64,000 bases of DNA, taken from Metridium senile (Eukaryota > Cnidaria > Anthozoa > Actiniaria > Metridiidae). Location: assembly GCA_949775045.1 (NCBI GenBank), contig OX459110.1, positions 417,501 to 481,500 of the forward strand, in the 5' to 3' direction. Below are positions 8,295 through 20,014 of the stretch, piece by piece. The notes under the pieces were generated by a model. The model was not told the DNA's origin and did no database searches. It was given only the letters and a program-made list of their open reading frames with translations. Made by a program: the position numbers and the translations under genes. The stretch's first letter is position 1; every line of letters begins with the position of its first letter.

Positions 8295-9812
8295 ATGACT
8301 CGGATGTGTTCATTGTGTCGGAAGTCAGTCAAAAATTTATCATCCCATTTGAGTCGAGTCCACAAAATAAATGGACCAGAACGTACATACTGGTATCAGC
8401 AAGGAAAAATACCTAATGATGATAGTCATCAAAAACCTACAACCCTTCAACTTGGAAATGGATCAATAGAGAATTGTGGAAAATTTCAGTTAGAGCACCC
8501 ATTCACTGCGCTTGTAGCGGGTATGACAGGATCAGGAAAAACATTTTGGGTCCAAAATCTGCTTAAGCATGCAACTCAAGTTATCACACCTGTGCCACAA
8601 AGAATTGTGTGGAGCTACTCACAGTGGCAGCTGGCATACGATAATATGTTGAAAACAGTTCCTGGAATTGAATTTATTAAAGGGGTGCCTCACGATATTG
8701 ACGAAGATTGGTTTTTTGATGCAAAATTCAATAACCTGATTGTCATTGATGATCAAATGTCTGAAACCTCTAATGATAAACGCATCCTCAATTTATTTAC
8801 CAAAGGATCTCACCATCGGAATCTTCGCGTCATTTTCATGGTACAGAACCTTTATTTTCAAGGGAAAATAATGCGAACTTTAAGTCTAAATACAGCCTAT
8901 CTTGTATTGTTTAAAAATCCGAGAGATAAACTCCAAATAACTACCTTGGGCAAACAGATGTACCCCGGAAAAACAGAGCAGTTTATTCAAAAATATGAAG
9001 CCGCTGTCCAACGGCCTTACGGATATCTTTTTGTGGATCTCAAACCCAATACCGCTGAAGAGTGTAGTCTGCGGGCTAATGTTTTGCCCGAAGAAAGGGC
9101 TCCTACCCAGTCCTCAGCTGAAGCTCACTCAAACACGGCCTTAGAAAGTTTGGTAAACTATTTTGAGCGTCAGAGTGTTATGCAGCCGCCACAGTTAATC
9201 ATATTGCAGGGATTGAATAAACAAATGCAGAATATCCTCAACGAGCCAAATGTTTCATCGGAAATAAAAATGAAAAGATATTCTCAGGTGTATCAACGCT
9301 ATTTAGATCTAGAAAAACAACTAAATAACAATTCTTCAAGAGTTCATCTTCCATCTAATATCCCTATGGTCGAAGCATTACCTACGCATGATGACAACCT
9401 AGATGAAACTCAACCTACAACCCCTCAAAATGCTCCATCAACTAGAGTATTCGATAGTGGCTTTGAGAGCTTAACGGCTATGCCTAAAACAAGTGCAGTA
9501 TCATCACTTCAAACCAACGAATCATTACTACCTCACTCGTCGAGTAGTCAAATGCTAGAGAAAGCTTCGTCGACACCATTAAAGGCTCCTTCTACTTATG
9601 AAGTCAGAAAACCATCAACCTTATTTGATCCTGCAGTTAGTTCATCACGACAAACGCTATTACTAACGCCACCATCTTCATATAAGAAGCCTGTAAAATG
9701 GCTCAATTATGCCGATTCAATGAAACAGAAAGGCATCCCTGAACCTATTCGACGTTCGGATAGATTAAGAGCAGTAATCAAGAAGCCTTCAGAAAAGTGG
9801 CAGAAATATTAG
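8295..9812 (+). CDS. FtsK/A32-type packaging ATPase of the Polinton-like element (505 aa)
   Basis: Predicted viral DNA-packaging motor ATPase. Order: an N-terminal C2H2-like finger (Cys5, Cys8, His19, His24), then the P-loop domain with Walker A GMTGSGKT at ~76-83, Walker B NLIVIDDQM at ~147-155, and GSHHRNLRVIFMVQN at ~171-185, the pattern of A32-like ATPases. A long Ser/Thr/Pro/Gln-rich tail (~270-505) has no recognisable fold. The family core is usually 200-250 aa, so the finger and tail are extensions. The only upstream in-frame Met is the chosen one, just after a TATA box. The stop (9810-9812) lies in the right TIR. The ORF is uninterrupted. The role is inferred from motifs; with no capsid gene in the element, it would act with a helper's particles or in another DNA-handling step. 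Confidence 0.88.
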   Translation: MTRMCSLCRKSVKNLSSHLSRVHKINGPERTYWYQQGKIPNDDSHQKPTTLQLGNGSIENCGKFQLEHPFTALVAGMTGSGKTFWVQNLLKHATQVITPVPQRIVWSYSQWQLAYDNMLKTVPGIEFIKGVPHDIDEDWFFDAKFNNLIVIDDQMSETSNDKRILNLFTKGSHHRNLRVIFMVQNLYFQGKIMRTLSLNTAYLVLFKNPRDKLQITTLGKQMYPGKTEQFIQKYEAAVQRPYGYLFVDLKPNTAEECSLRANVLPEERAPTQSSAEAHSNTALESLVNYFERQSVMQPPQLIILQGLNKQMQNILNEPNVSSEIKMKRYSQVYQRYLDLEKQLNNNSSRVHLPSNIPMVEALPTHDDNLDETQPTTPQNAPSTRVFDSGFESLTAMPKTSAVSSLQTNESLLPHSSSSQMLEKASSTPLKAPSTYEVRKPSTLFDPAVSSSRQTLLLTPPSSYKKPVKWLNYADSMKQKGIPEPIRRSDRLRAVIKKPSEKWQKY

Positions 9813-10394
9813 ACTTTTACCATCCTCTATAACTTGAATAGACCGGATAACAATGATTGTAATTGAGAGTTTTATAATAAAAATCAATTTGCTAGCGATC
9901 ATCAATCTATCGTAGACCAGTCTTTGAACTCATTAACAATTCACAATTTTGCACAATTCTGTAGGTTTTAAGATAAACAAAGGATTAAAGGATTATCAAA
10001 CAATACACCAACTTACATATTACTAAATGAACATGATTACAAAAAAGCTAAACTAAACAGCTCTGTAGATATATTTCTATATGCTAGAATTTTGTGTAAG
10101 GAAAGTATTCTCAAATACGCATATGAAATCATTAATAATGACTAAATATAGAACAGATGTACCTTTTGTTTCTAACTAATCCCATGGACAATAAACACCC
10201 TACTAGGATTTGAATACCCCATAGAAAAGTGCTTTTATCGGATTATTTTCGGATTAATATTCAATTCACAAATTCTGAATTCGTCTAAAAAAATAGCTGA
10301 GTCTGCGATACAAAAATTAAAAATTGCCTAGCTAAGGAATTAAAAAAACTGCTTACCTCAGCGAATGGCTGTGAACTCTCATAAATACCCTACT
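9808..10394 (-). repeat. Polinton-like right terminal inverted repeat
   Basis: Inverted copy of 5661-6248, ~96% identical by eye. Contains the ATPase stop codon and the subterminal echo of the end motif near 10191-10204. Confidence 0.95.
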
Positions 10395-10400
10395 AAAATA
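10395..10400. repeat. Right 6-bp target-site duplication (AAAATA)
   Basis: Identical to 5655-5660, immediately outside ...CCCTACT. Confidence 0.9.
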
Positions 10401-11032
10401 TACTTAAATTATACTAGGCTTTTAAAGAATTATGAACAATAAAACTATTTCGAAACCTATTTGTCTTAAAGGATGTATTAAATTTACGTTTTTTTCTTAG
10501 ATTCAGGCGACAAGTGTTGGTATCAGGCAGTAATTTAAAAAGTTTATGTTCTCTGTTACTATCATTTGATAAGGTCAATAAAAGATTGGGCTAGCTTTAT
10601 TCTTCATTTATTAATCTAGTGAATAAATATTTCTCAAACTGGATTCACATATGAATATTTCGAGAAGTTACTCCAAAAACTCGAGCTTCGTGTGTCATTA
10701 GGGATTTTCAAAAACTCGTGCTTTTAAACTGTAGAAACCCTATGAAACACTTGCTCTCGGTTTGGGGAATAATATTTCAAACAGCTTTTAAATGTTGCCT
10801 TCAAGTATTTAGTTATCAATGGAATATATTGTACACGGAAATCTATGCTATTTGCACTTGAATCTATCACGAGCAATCAATTCTATCTTGTCTCAATGAA
10901 GTCTCACGTTGCGCTTGCGCAGTAGAACAATAGGGCCACGGCAACGAATTAAAAGCCGTTGAGATTTGATATCACCAAAGTGTGAATTAAATTATAACAG
11001 CTGTTCTCATTGGCTTATAACCAAAAAGCTCA
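10401..11032. other. No gene seen
   Basis: AT-rich single-copy-looking DNA with no convincing exon or repeat boundary. Confidence 0.6.
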
Positions 11033-11834
11033 CACTGTGATTGTAAACGGATTTTTGTAACCCAGTAGTTACTGTGATTGTAAACGGGTTTTTGTAACCC
11101 AGTAGTTACTGTGATTGTAAACGGATTTTTGTAACCCAGTAGTTCCTGTGATTGTAAACGGATTTTTGTAACCCAGTAGTTCCTGTGATTGTAAACGGAT
11201 TTTTGTAACCCAGTAGTTACTGTGATAGTAAACGAATTTTTGTAACCCAGTAGTTACTGTGATCGTAAACGGGTTTTTGTAGTACCTAGTTGTTACTGTG
11301 ATTGTAAAGGGATTTTTGTAACCCAGTAGTTACTGTGATTGTAAACGGATTTTTGTAAATGTGATTGTAAAAGGATTTTTGTAACCCAGTAGTTCCTGTG
11401 ATTGTAAACGGATTTTTGTAACCCAGTAGTTCCTGTGATTGTAAACGGATTTTTGTAACCCAGTAGTTACTGTGATTGTAAACAGATTTTTGTAACCCAG
11501 TAGTTACTGTGATTGTAAAATAATTTTTGTAACCCAGTAGTAACTGTGATTGTAAACGGGTTTTTGTAGTACCTAGTTGTTACTGTGATTGTAAAGGGAT
11601 TTTGTAACCCAGTAGTTACTGTGATTGTAAAAGGATTTTTGTAACCCAGTAGTTACTGTGATTGTAAACGGATTTTTGTAAATGTGATTGTAAAATGATT
11701 TTTGTAACCCAGTAGTTACTGTGATTGTAAATGTAATTTTGTAACCCAGTAGTTTCTGTGATTGTAAACGGATTTTTGTAACCCAGTAGTTACTGTGATT
11801 GTAAACGGATTTTTGTAACCCAATAGTTACTCAG
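11033..11834. repeat. 37-bp minisatellite with higher-order variants
   Basis: About 21 units of the form TGTGATTGTAAACGGATTTT TGTAACCCAGTAGTTAC. Variant units recur at long intervals: GTAGTACCTAGTTG at 11278 and 11565, and a shortened GTAAATGTGATTGTAAA at 11356 and 11677. This implies duplication of multi-unit blocks of about 290-320 bp. Confidence 0.93.
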
Positions 11835-12163
11835 TTAAAATTCATTTTCGCTCGCACTCAGTCCTCGCGCTCTCATATAAGTCCGATAAAAGTGCAAACT
11901 TAATTTGCAATGATTTATAGCATCTGAATTTGAGGGTTCACACATACGTTTAGAATTACAGTTCGAATTTTTGACGCTTTTTCCGTATAAATACGATGGT
12001 TTTGCTTTTCAGCCAATCAGAGAGCTCAGAATTAATTATTAATTATTTTGACTAATTATAATAGTCTCTCACTACAAGTGCCGTTGCTACTATCGTGTTC
12101 ACAAATTTCCTGTTTTATTCAGATTTGTATCCCCTTTTTACACTACTATACTAGAACAATACA

Positions 12164-12329
12164 CTAAATCGTTTCCATCCAATTCAAAAACGTTAACACT
12201 GGGAATCAAAACTTTGTTCCACAAATCTTCCACGTCGGATATCGAAATACATAAGACAAAGAATCTTATTCACAAAAGATTTGAATTTGGTGGAAACATA
12301 CATAGCAACGCGTTAGCCGATTTCGTCTA
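12164..12329. repeat. MITE family T copy 1
   Basis: Shares CCAATTCAAAA, ACATAAGACAAAGAATCTTA and CATAGCAACGCGTTAGCCGA with copies at 25007-25190 and 32291-32474. Confidence 0.75.
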
Positions 12330-12620
12330 TTGACACTAAATATTTTATAAAAGAAAGTAATCTTTTATAGCTTTGTAATGTCGCTATTCAGATTATTATC
12401 CCCTTTTTATACTCAATACTATACTAGAAGAATTGACACTTAATATCTAACAAAAGAAAATAGGCAAAGTATTTTTTATAGCTTTGTAAAGTCGCTATTC
12501 AGATTATTATCCCCTTTTTAGACTGAATACTATACTAGAACAATTGACACTAAATGTTTTAGAAAAGAAAGTAGGAACAGTATTCTTTTATAGCTTTATA
12601 ATGTCGCTATAACGACGATT
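12330..12620. repeat. ~120 bp tandem repeat, ~2.5 copies
   Basis: TTGACACTAAAT...TTTTATAGCTTTGTAATGTC GCTATTCAGATTATTATCCC recurs at about 120-bp spacing. Confidence 0.85.
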
Positions 12621-13393
12621 ACGTAATATTATAATGACGATAGTGTAGTAATTATAACATAATTGCGTCCACGGTCATAATTTCTTTTGGTGTTAATTCT
12701 TTTTTTGTCTCGTGAATTTTTAATGAGTGAATACACAATATTTTTAGCATTATAATTGATGTCGGCTTAACGACAAGGAAGGCGGTTAATGGTTTATACA
12801 TGTTTTTACATGTATGTATATGATTACTTCTCCATATCGGTCAGAAACTGACTGACGACCCTACTATAACCAGGTCGTCGTCTTAATACACAAAGAACAA
12901 AAATAACTCAACAACGTAACAAGGTATTTGAATTTAGATACTATCGCTTTTTAAAATGACTTTTTTGATGTTTGTATTTCAAATTAATTATAAACATTCA
13001 ATCTATTCTGTTCAACACTTTCCGTTAATTCCAACATGGATTATTTACTGTTAAAAAAGTAAAACAATAAAAGGTTGTTGAATTTAGATACCTAAGGTTT
13101 TCAAAATGATTTTCTTCAGTTGTGGTTTGATTTCAAATTAATTATAAACATCCAATTTATTCTATTTAGAACTTTCCTTTTCCAATATAGAATACTTACT
13201 TTAAAAAAAGGTGAACAAATATATAAATATGAAAACGATATATATACTAAAGTTTTTAAAAATGACTTTCTTTGTTGCTTGTACTTCAAATTAATTATAA
13301 ATATTCAATCTATTGTGTTAAGTACTTTCCATTTCCAACATGGAAAATTTACTTTAAAAAAGGTAAAAAAATACCCAAGATATTCAATTTAAA

Positions 13394-13537
13394 TGGAAAA
13401 TAGCGAGTAAACTAGTACAGGCTGCGTCGGTGTTTGATATAAACGATAGGTAATAGAATGAAACGGTGTAACACCGTAGAAAATGTTGACTTAGCTTTAC
13501 TGACGTTTCGAGCTTTAGCCCTTCGTCGGAGTAAAAG
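13394..13537 (-). repeat. Hammerhead-family repeat copy
   Basis: A full-length unit from CTAGCGAGTAAACTAGT (degraded edge) to the hammerhead-like end at 13495-13537, which has the same core sequence as 2852-2894. Confidence 0.85.
13495..13537 (-). ncRNA. Hammerhead-ribozyme-like motif
   Basis: Identical in all paired and core positions to the copy at 2852-2894: stem I CTTTTACT/AGTAAAG, CCGACGA, stem II GGGC/GCTC, GAAAC-GTC. Confidence 0.45.
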
Positions 13538-14077
13538 GAATTTCGATTATTTGAATTTAGATACTAAAGTTTTTCAAAATGACTTTCTTTCTTGTTTGTA
13601 TTTCAAATTAATTATAAATATTCAATTATTCTGTTTAGCATTTTTCATTTTCAACATAGAATATTTACTTTAGATATTAATCCCTCTCCTTATACTTTTA
13701 ATTACTTTGTCGAGAAAGTAGCTTTAGCATAAAAGACTGTTAGCTTTTCTTCCAATAACATTTCGCTTCCTCTCATCCTGAATATTGATTCCTAAAAGTG
13801 ACTATTTTCTGTTTTTTTTTTATCAGAAATATGGATTTACAGCAGCTTATTATATTACCCAATTCAATCAAGTTAATTTTAATAATTGATGATAATAAGA
13901 ACGCTGCTTTTTGTAGTAACTTGAGAGCATTTTCTAGGTGTTTTTTGTTTTGTTTTGTTTGTTTGCGTGCTTGCTCTTTATTTTAACGAACATTGTTAAC
14001 AAAAAAAAAAAAACTTCGAAAGGTTTTACGGTGAGGAAACTCAAACACTGAACACTTTGAGTTTTTTGTTCCTTCCT

Positions 14078-14150
14078 TGAACATGCCATGAGCGAATAGA
14101 TTAGAAATAAGATTTATTATGAACACTTACTGTATTTGAACTCACTGCTT
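14078..14150 (-). repeat. Dispersed repeat, inverted partner at 21793-21858
   Basis: GAGCGAATAGATTAGAA and TTTATTATGAACACTTA match the complement of TTCATAATAAATCTTG...CTATTCGCTC near 21815-21855. The surrounding 13.7-14.7 kb has no exon I can support. Confidence 0.6.
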
Positions 14151-14710
14151 CATTTTGAGAGGTCTTCAAGCAGTTGCGTGCTCAGAAAAGAATAACATGA
14201 AAAAGTCAAGTGTTCACCGGCGATCCTTACTGTAATATCTCGTACTTTTATGAGTATTGTTCCTTTGGCGTTACAATCTACAGGTACTGCTAAACCATAA
14301 TAATATTTACAATAAACTAATTGATATGATATAAAAAGTTTACAAAATATAATAAATAATATATGTTAAGCAAATGTTCGTTGTGAAAACATGTGTAACG
14401 TTAATCCGAACACGGCAGGAACAGGAACAATATTGCAAAGTCTAAATCAATAATATTGTAAACATAAAAAAAAACCGCGCGCGCTTGCTGTGTGTAATAA
14501 TAAAGCACGCGGGAATTGATGTTTTGATAATCCCCAAGTGCTTTATAACTGCATGCAGCCAAGAAAGCAAGTTTTCTATTTCATTTATTAAATATGAATT
14601 GACATATTTGAGCAACATGCCAAACGTGCGCGTGCTGTGTGCTCTCATAAAGCAAGCGTCTTAGCCGATCAGAGAGCATGGTTTCTTATAGTTATTTCAT
14701 TCAGCTATTT

Positions 14711-14862
14711 CTTTTACTCCGACGAAGGGCTAAAGCTCGCAACGTCAGTAAAGTTAAGTCAACATTTTTTACGATGTTACAAATTTAATTCTATTACCTA
14801 TCGTTTATATCAAACACTCACGCAGCCTATACTAGTTTACTCGCTAGTTTCCATTTATATTT
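14711..14862 (+). repeat. Hammerhead-family repeat, core mutated
   Basis: Full-length unit. The hammerhead-like end reads GCAA instead of GAAA (CTCGCAACGTCAG), which should abolish cleavage. Confidence 0.85.
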
Positions 14863-15410
14863 AAAAAAGGTTAAATTGTGAACACTGAATATACTGAATA
14901 GTGCATTCCAAGACTATAATTGGAATAGTACGCGCGCGTTGATTGGTAAAAAAAAAAAAAAAAACAGTTTTTCATGCGTGCATAAAACACACTCATGGCA
15001 TTTTCAAGCGCGCAGGTAGCTTGGTTTTTCGGACTTCGGTTTTCCTATTTTCAAGTGCATACTTCAGTGAGTAATCTTTGTCCTTCTTCAAGTACAAATC
15101 TCTTTGAGATCGCTAGCTATGCAGGTTTGTGTAAACTGCTGTGCTTTAAGGAAGACTGATATGTTGAACTGATAATAGCGGTCGTATGATGTCCCCATAT
15201 GATGTCGTCCATATGATGATATGATGTCCCCATATGTAAAACTAACTGTTTTAAAAACAGTTTTATTTATAGTAATAGGAAAATAATATGACTTTTGCAG
15301 GGCATATTGTTTATTTGCGACGCTACAAGGGCCGCAAATCAACAATATGCTAGATAAACGTTATGTTATTCCCATTATCATTAATATATTAATATATTAT
15401 TATCAAACAC

Positions 15411-15660
15411 CGACGAAGCCTGTACTAGTTTACTCGCTAGTTTCCATTTATATTTAGTAAAGTTAAGTCATTTTACGGTGTTACAAATTTCATTCTATTA
15501 CCTATCGTTAATATCAAACACCGACGCAGCCTGTACTAGTTTACTCGCTAGTTTCTATTTCTATTTTTTTACGGTGTTACAAATTTCATTCTATTACCTA
15601 TCGTTTATATCAAACACCGACGCAGCCTATACTAGTTTACTCGCTAGTTTCCATTTATTA
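15411..15660 (+). repeat. Three tandem partial hammerhead-family units
   Basis: Three successive ends ACTAGTTTACTCGCTAGTTT at ~115-bp spacing, joined by GTAAAGTTAAGTC or TTTTTTTACGGTG. None keeps the ribozyme-like core. Confidence 0.85.
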
Positions 15661-16307
15661 TTATTTTCCGTGAGCAAACCCTCGCATATTTATATTCCAG
15701 CCATTTCTTATCTCTCTAACTTCAAGTGGTGTTTTCTCTTCTCAAGAGTTTTTATTTCCTTTTTGTCATTTTATAGTTAAGTGGAAATCCACATAATACC
15801 AAACAGTTATGACTACTATAAGAGATGCAGTCTTAAATAGCGGTCAGTTCAGTAAGTAACACCCCGGGGGTACGAATAACCGGTAGGTTCAATCTTCATA
15901 TCTTTTATAAGGGGTAAAAATCAACGGTTTGGTATCTTTTAGGATCAATTTCTTGGAATCTTTTTGTCAATTTCATTGTTTTCCATGCTTATTTAGTTTA
16001 TTTTTTTTCTGGTATTTCTAAGGCCTAAAAATTGTACTTTCGTCACCCTTTTTAAAGAACTTCTGGTATCTTAAGGAGTATTTTAGGGAAAATTCACGAT
16101 TAGCATACATTCAAACGCTAATTTTAGCCCTGACTCCCTCAGGGGTTCGAGTCCAATCTCAATTACAGTGGTGAAAGGCGCACGTTAAACCACTACGACC
16201 CTTATGCCTGCCCATATGGAAGCTAAAACCACTAGGATATGAGGGTAAGTAAGTGCTATATGAAAAAAACCCGAATATATACATATATAAAAAAGCAAAA
16301 AAAAAAA

Positions 16308-16384
16308 AGGGCCAAAGCTCGAAACGTCAGTAAAGTTAAGTCAACATTTTTTACGGTGTTACAAATTTCATATATCACCCATCG
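16308..16384 (+). repeat. Hammerhead-family fragment
   Basis: Begins inside the core (GGGCCAAAGCTCGAAACGTC) and stops before the palindromic CTAGTTTACTCGCTAG block. Confidence 0.8.
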
Positions 16385-16622
16385 TAACTTATGTATTTTC
16401 TAGATTTATTGCTAATAGTTCTTTCGTTTTTGTGCAATTTCGTAGTTTCTCGATAGTTCTCGATAGTTTCTATATAATGTATTAATAATTTATAGTCATG
16501 AAAAGCGCCACGAGAAAGTAGTTGATGTGCGCTATAGAAATGCACTATTATCATTATCATTATCATTTAGTTTTATAAAGTACATAAGGACGATTGAAAA
16601 ACGCTACATTTATATACCAAGT

Positions 16623-16920
16623 TATACACCTATTTCAAAAATCGTTGTCGCAAACAAAGCCACAGTCCACACTCTGAAGCCGGTAAAGGATGTCGGTATT
16701 TCTTCTCTTGTTATCGATTTATTCATAGCATATTTTGGTTGTACGTGTTTGTGTTATATAACCATAACAAGTAGTTGTTGTGGTAGATATAAATAAAAAT
16801 ATTTCTTTAAAAAACGTGCAATAAATCACAAATTAAGTCCATGTAACCGACATTCTTTGCAAGCTTTAAAGGGTGGACTGTAGCTCTGGCTACGACAACG
16901 ATTATTGAAGTAGGTGTATA
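16623..16920. repeat. MITE family A, full copy
   Basis: TIRs TATACACCTATTTCAAAAAT CGTTG and the inverse, with subterminal CAGTCCACACTCTGAAGCC / inverse. No coding capacity. Confidence 0.88.
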
Positions 16921-17455
16921 ATAAATATAGTAATGATACATGCAGATACATGAGAAAAAATATCATTTGCCCTTGTCGACGGGATTTGAACCGCCATTTT
17001 TCTCATATATCTGTATTTCACTTATACTCTGAACGGATATCAATTCTTTAATATAATAATGTTTCCTCTTCTTCGCCGGTACGTTCATGTTTGCCCTCTG
17101 GGCTAGCTAGCTCTCTATTTTTCCACCTTTGTTTACTATTTTGCATTTGAATATAAATTAGTACCGGCCAACTTCGCATTGTCGATATACTATTTGGATC
17201 AATATCAATCTTGTATAGATATCTCATTTGTTATTATATTAATTAAATGTCATCCATTAGTAGTTTAGTAATTGTGAAAACAAAACGTGAGGAAGTTGCT
17301 ATCATATTTTATCCCACATCATATAAAATATAGTCAATCTGAATGCTTGAAATCCGTTGTACATATTCGGCGGTATTCAACTGTCTCCATTCGTTGTCTT
17401 TTGCTTCTTATCATGTGTAAATTAAAAATATGATATGTAATATAATTTACCGTTC

Positions 17456-17588
17456 AACGAAGGGCTAAAGCTCGAAACGTCAGTAAAGTTAAGTCAACAT
17501 TTTTTACGGTGTTACAAATTTCATTCTATTACCTATCCTTTATATCAAACACCGACGCAGCCTATACTAGTTTACTCGCTAGTTTCTA
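17456..17588 (+). repeat. Hammerhead-family repeat, 5'-truncated core
   Basis: Starts at ACGAAGGGCTAAAGC, so stem I's 5' strand is missing. The rest of the unit is complete to CTCGCTAGTTTC. Confidence 0.85.
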
Positions 17589-18284
17589 ATTATAAAGATC
17601 TTCATCAAAATTGTTATCATTTTTCTGCTATGAAAATGCACGAAAAACACTGTTTTTTATCAACTAGTACAAGCTAATAAACTAGTAATGTCTTTCTATC
17701 ACTGGCAAAAGAGTCAATCTTTTAAGTAGTGGTTACTTAAATGTTCAAGTGAATCCTGATTAATGAATCTGCAATGTTAGTATAAATGATTGAGTGCCAA
17801 TTTGCAGTTTTTTAAAAAATAGAAAACTTTCTTGCTGTGCTACTTGTAATGATCAAGCCCTGGGGAATTGTCAGAACACTCGAGAACTGTTGAGCTAGAA
17901 ATTCACCCCTTTGCATCGTACTTCTCTTAAAACTTCTTTCAAGTTGTGTTCTGGAAATCCTCGAGTGCTTTATAACTGCACGCAGCACGCGCGTACGTTT
18001 TCTAGCTATTTCTTCCCGTTTCCTCAATTTCATTCAGAGATTCTTGATATACTTCAATTTGTCAGTCACTGGTGATATATGATTCGTTCATAATTCAAAA
18101 ACATAATTCATGTATGATTCATCATTCTCGTTCGATATCTGCTTAGAATCCGTTATAATTACAGATCTGAAGTTTGTGACAGAGGACTCAGCTAGCAATC
18201 ATAAGTGTCTTGCTAAAATATATAATATATTTGTACGGAATCTTAGAACTTTATCGAAGATACAACAAAGCAGTCCAAGGATTA

Positions 18285-18435
18285 TAAAAGAAAGAAAGCC
18301 AAAGAGGGGAAAAAGGAAAGAAAGAAACACAGAAAGAAAGAAAGAATTAAACAGAGAACGAAGGAAAAAGTGAATAAATGGATGAAAGAAAGATAGAAAT
18401 AATTATTAAATAACAAAAAAGAAAGAAAGAAAGAA
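18285..18435. repeat. GAAA-rich polypurine tract
   Basis: AAAGAAAGAAAG-type low complexity; the frame across it is not a gene. Confidence 0.8.
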
Positions 18436-18595
18436 CATATAGTCGATGCAAAACTAAGCATCGAAAAAGTATAATTTTAATAAATGTTTATTCTTCGCAA
18501 ATAATCTAATTTAATTAGCAAGAAAGAAGGAAAGTATTAATTTCATAGCAGAAAGTTGATAACAATTTTGATTAAGATTGTGCATATTTTTAATT

Positions 18596-18737
18596 GGAAA
18601 CTAGCGAGTAGACTAGTATAGGCTGCGTCGGTGTTTGATATAAACGATAGGTAATAGAATGAAATTTGTAACACCGTAAAAAATGTTGACTTAACTTTAC
18701 TGACGTTTCGAGCTTTAGTCCTTCGTCGGAGTAAAAG
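18596..18737 (-). repeat. Hammerhead-family repeat copy
   Basis: Full-length. The hammerhead-like end (18695-18737) carries GGAC instead of GGGC in stem II, which weakens the stem. Confidence 0.85.
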
Positions 18738-19408
18738 AGTTAGACTAACAGAGATACTGAGTATATATAAGAAGCGGGAAAAGTGATGAACCAATCAAAA
18801 AGCGATGTAGGAAAGACTGTTTTTTTTATTTATTTTTTTATTTATAAAGCTTTCCACATGTGTGGGAGACCACATCAACAGACCTGGGCTCCAAATATGA
18901 GTGGCTCGACCAAATATGAGTGGCTGTTTTCCAAGTTTAAATTCTACAAGTATCAAAAAAAGACATGACCCGAGGTAAAAGCTTTAATTAAAACCATATT
19001 AGTTTGTGTTTATGGTTGAAAGAAAATAAAGACGCTGCCAACATTCAGTTAATGCCCAAGCGTTAAGCCCTGATGATCACCTTTATCGACGGTAATGAAT
19101 TTCAATGTTTTTTCACACTTTTAATATACCTAAACGACCAAAACATGTCCGAAGATTAACACTCTAAAGTCGAAAATATTAAAAATATGAAGAAAAACAC
19201 AGAAGTTATTAATGAAGTAAAAAATAGCCCATACGTTAAACTTTTAAAAATATGTAAAAAATGAACACTTTACATTAAGAAGAAAATATCAAAATTATGA
19301 AGAAAAAACACAATTTATGACAGAAGTAGTTAATAATTAAGTCAAATTCAACATTATGAAGATAACATATATAAATAAAACAGCCCTAAACTTTTAAAAT
19401 TATTAATG

Positions 19409-19493
19409 AAAACTAGCGAGTAAACTAGTATAGGCTGCGTCGGTGTTTGATATAAACGATAGGTAATAGAATGAAATTTGTAACACCGTGAAA
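19409..19493 (-). repeat. Hammerhead-family fragment
   Basis: Runs from AACTAGCGAGTAAACTAGT to GTAACACCGTGAAAAAACG; the ribozyme end is absent. Confidence 0.85.
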
Positions 19494-20014
19494 AAACGTT
19501 TTGCCTTAAAAAATAATCTTAAATAACTTAGCCGGTATATTAAGAAAATAGATCACTATAGCTACTGACAGTTTTTATTACAGTAACACTTATTCTGCAA
19601 GACTTAATTGGAAAATGTATTACGTAATAAAAATATTTAGCGCCGAAAAATGCCGGAAAGGTACTCTAGATGAAATATAGCACAAATACTTTTAAGATTC
19701 ACAATATCTAGTATCGTACCGATGTACCAATACTCCAGTTTCGAATTGCCGGCGCCATTTTGGAATACCGCTGGATTTGACAATGCAGGCGCGAAATTCT
19801 ACATCGAAACGAGGCTTAGCCTGTAGATGTTTACGAAGTTGACAGCAAATACAGCGAGTTTGTAAATGTTTTGCCATATTTTGGATTATTATCCACCTTT
19901 ATTGCTCGTCTTGAAGAGTTATCCTCCTTTGAGGGTATTAATAAGCTAAGTAAAAGATATTTTAAAGCGATTTAATGATTTCTGAGTGTAAAAAAGCGCA
20001 TTTGCACAGGCTAA

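Larger units (their letters stand above)
5661..10394. mobile_element. Miniature Polinton/Maverick-like element
   Basis: Seen: a 4,734-bp unit bounded by inverted repeats 5661-6248 and 9808-10394, with ends AGTAGGGTATTTATGAG / CTCATAAATACCCTACT and perfect AAAATA duplications outside. It holds three intact ORFs (two leftward, one rightward), a tRNA-Trp gene and a minisatellite. Known: Polintons have AG...CT ends, TIRs of hundreds of bases, 6-bp duplications, and a packaging ATPase among their genes. Inferred: this is a non-autonomous or satellite member, because no protein-primed DNA polymerase B, retroviral-type integrase, adenain-like protease or major capsid ORF is present. TIRs differ at about 21 positions by eye (~96% identity), so the insertion is not brand new, yet all ORFs are open. 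Confidence 0.88.
12940..13680. repeat. ~158 bp tandem repeat split by a hammerhead-family insertion
   Basis: TTTCAAATTAATTATAAACA TTCAATCTATTCTG recurs near 12978, 13133, 13288 and 13604. The hammerhead-family copy at 13394-13537 interrupts the array. Confidence 0.85.

Noticed and set aside
11033..11834. CRISPR-like array
   Set aside because: A contiguous 37-bp minisatellite without spacers.
16958..17005. tRNA-like B-box segment (minus GGTTCAAATCC)
   Set aside because: Only a 3' half is visible; no cloverleaf can be folded.
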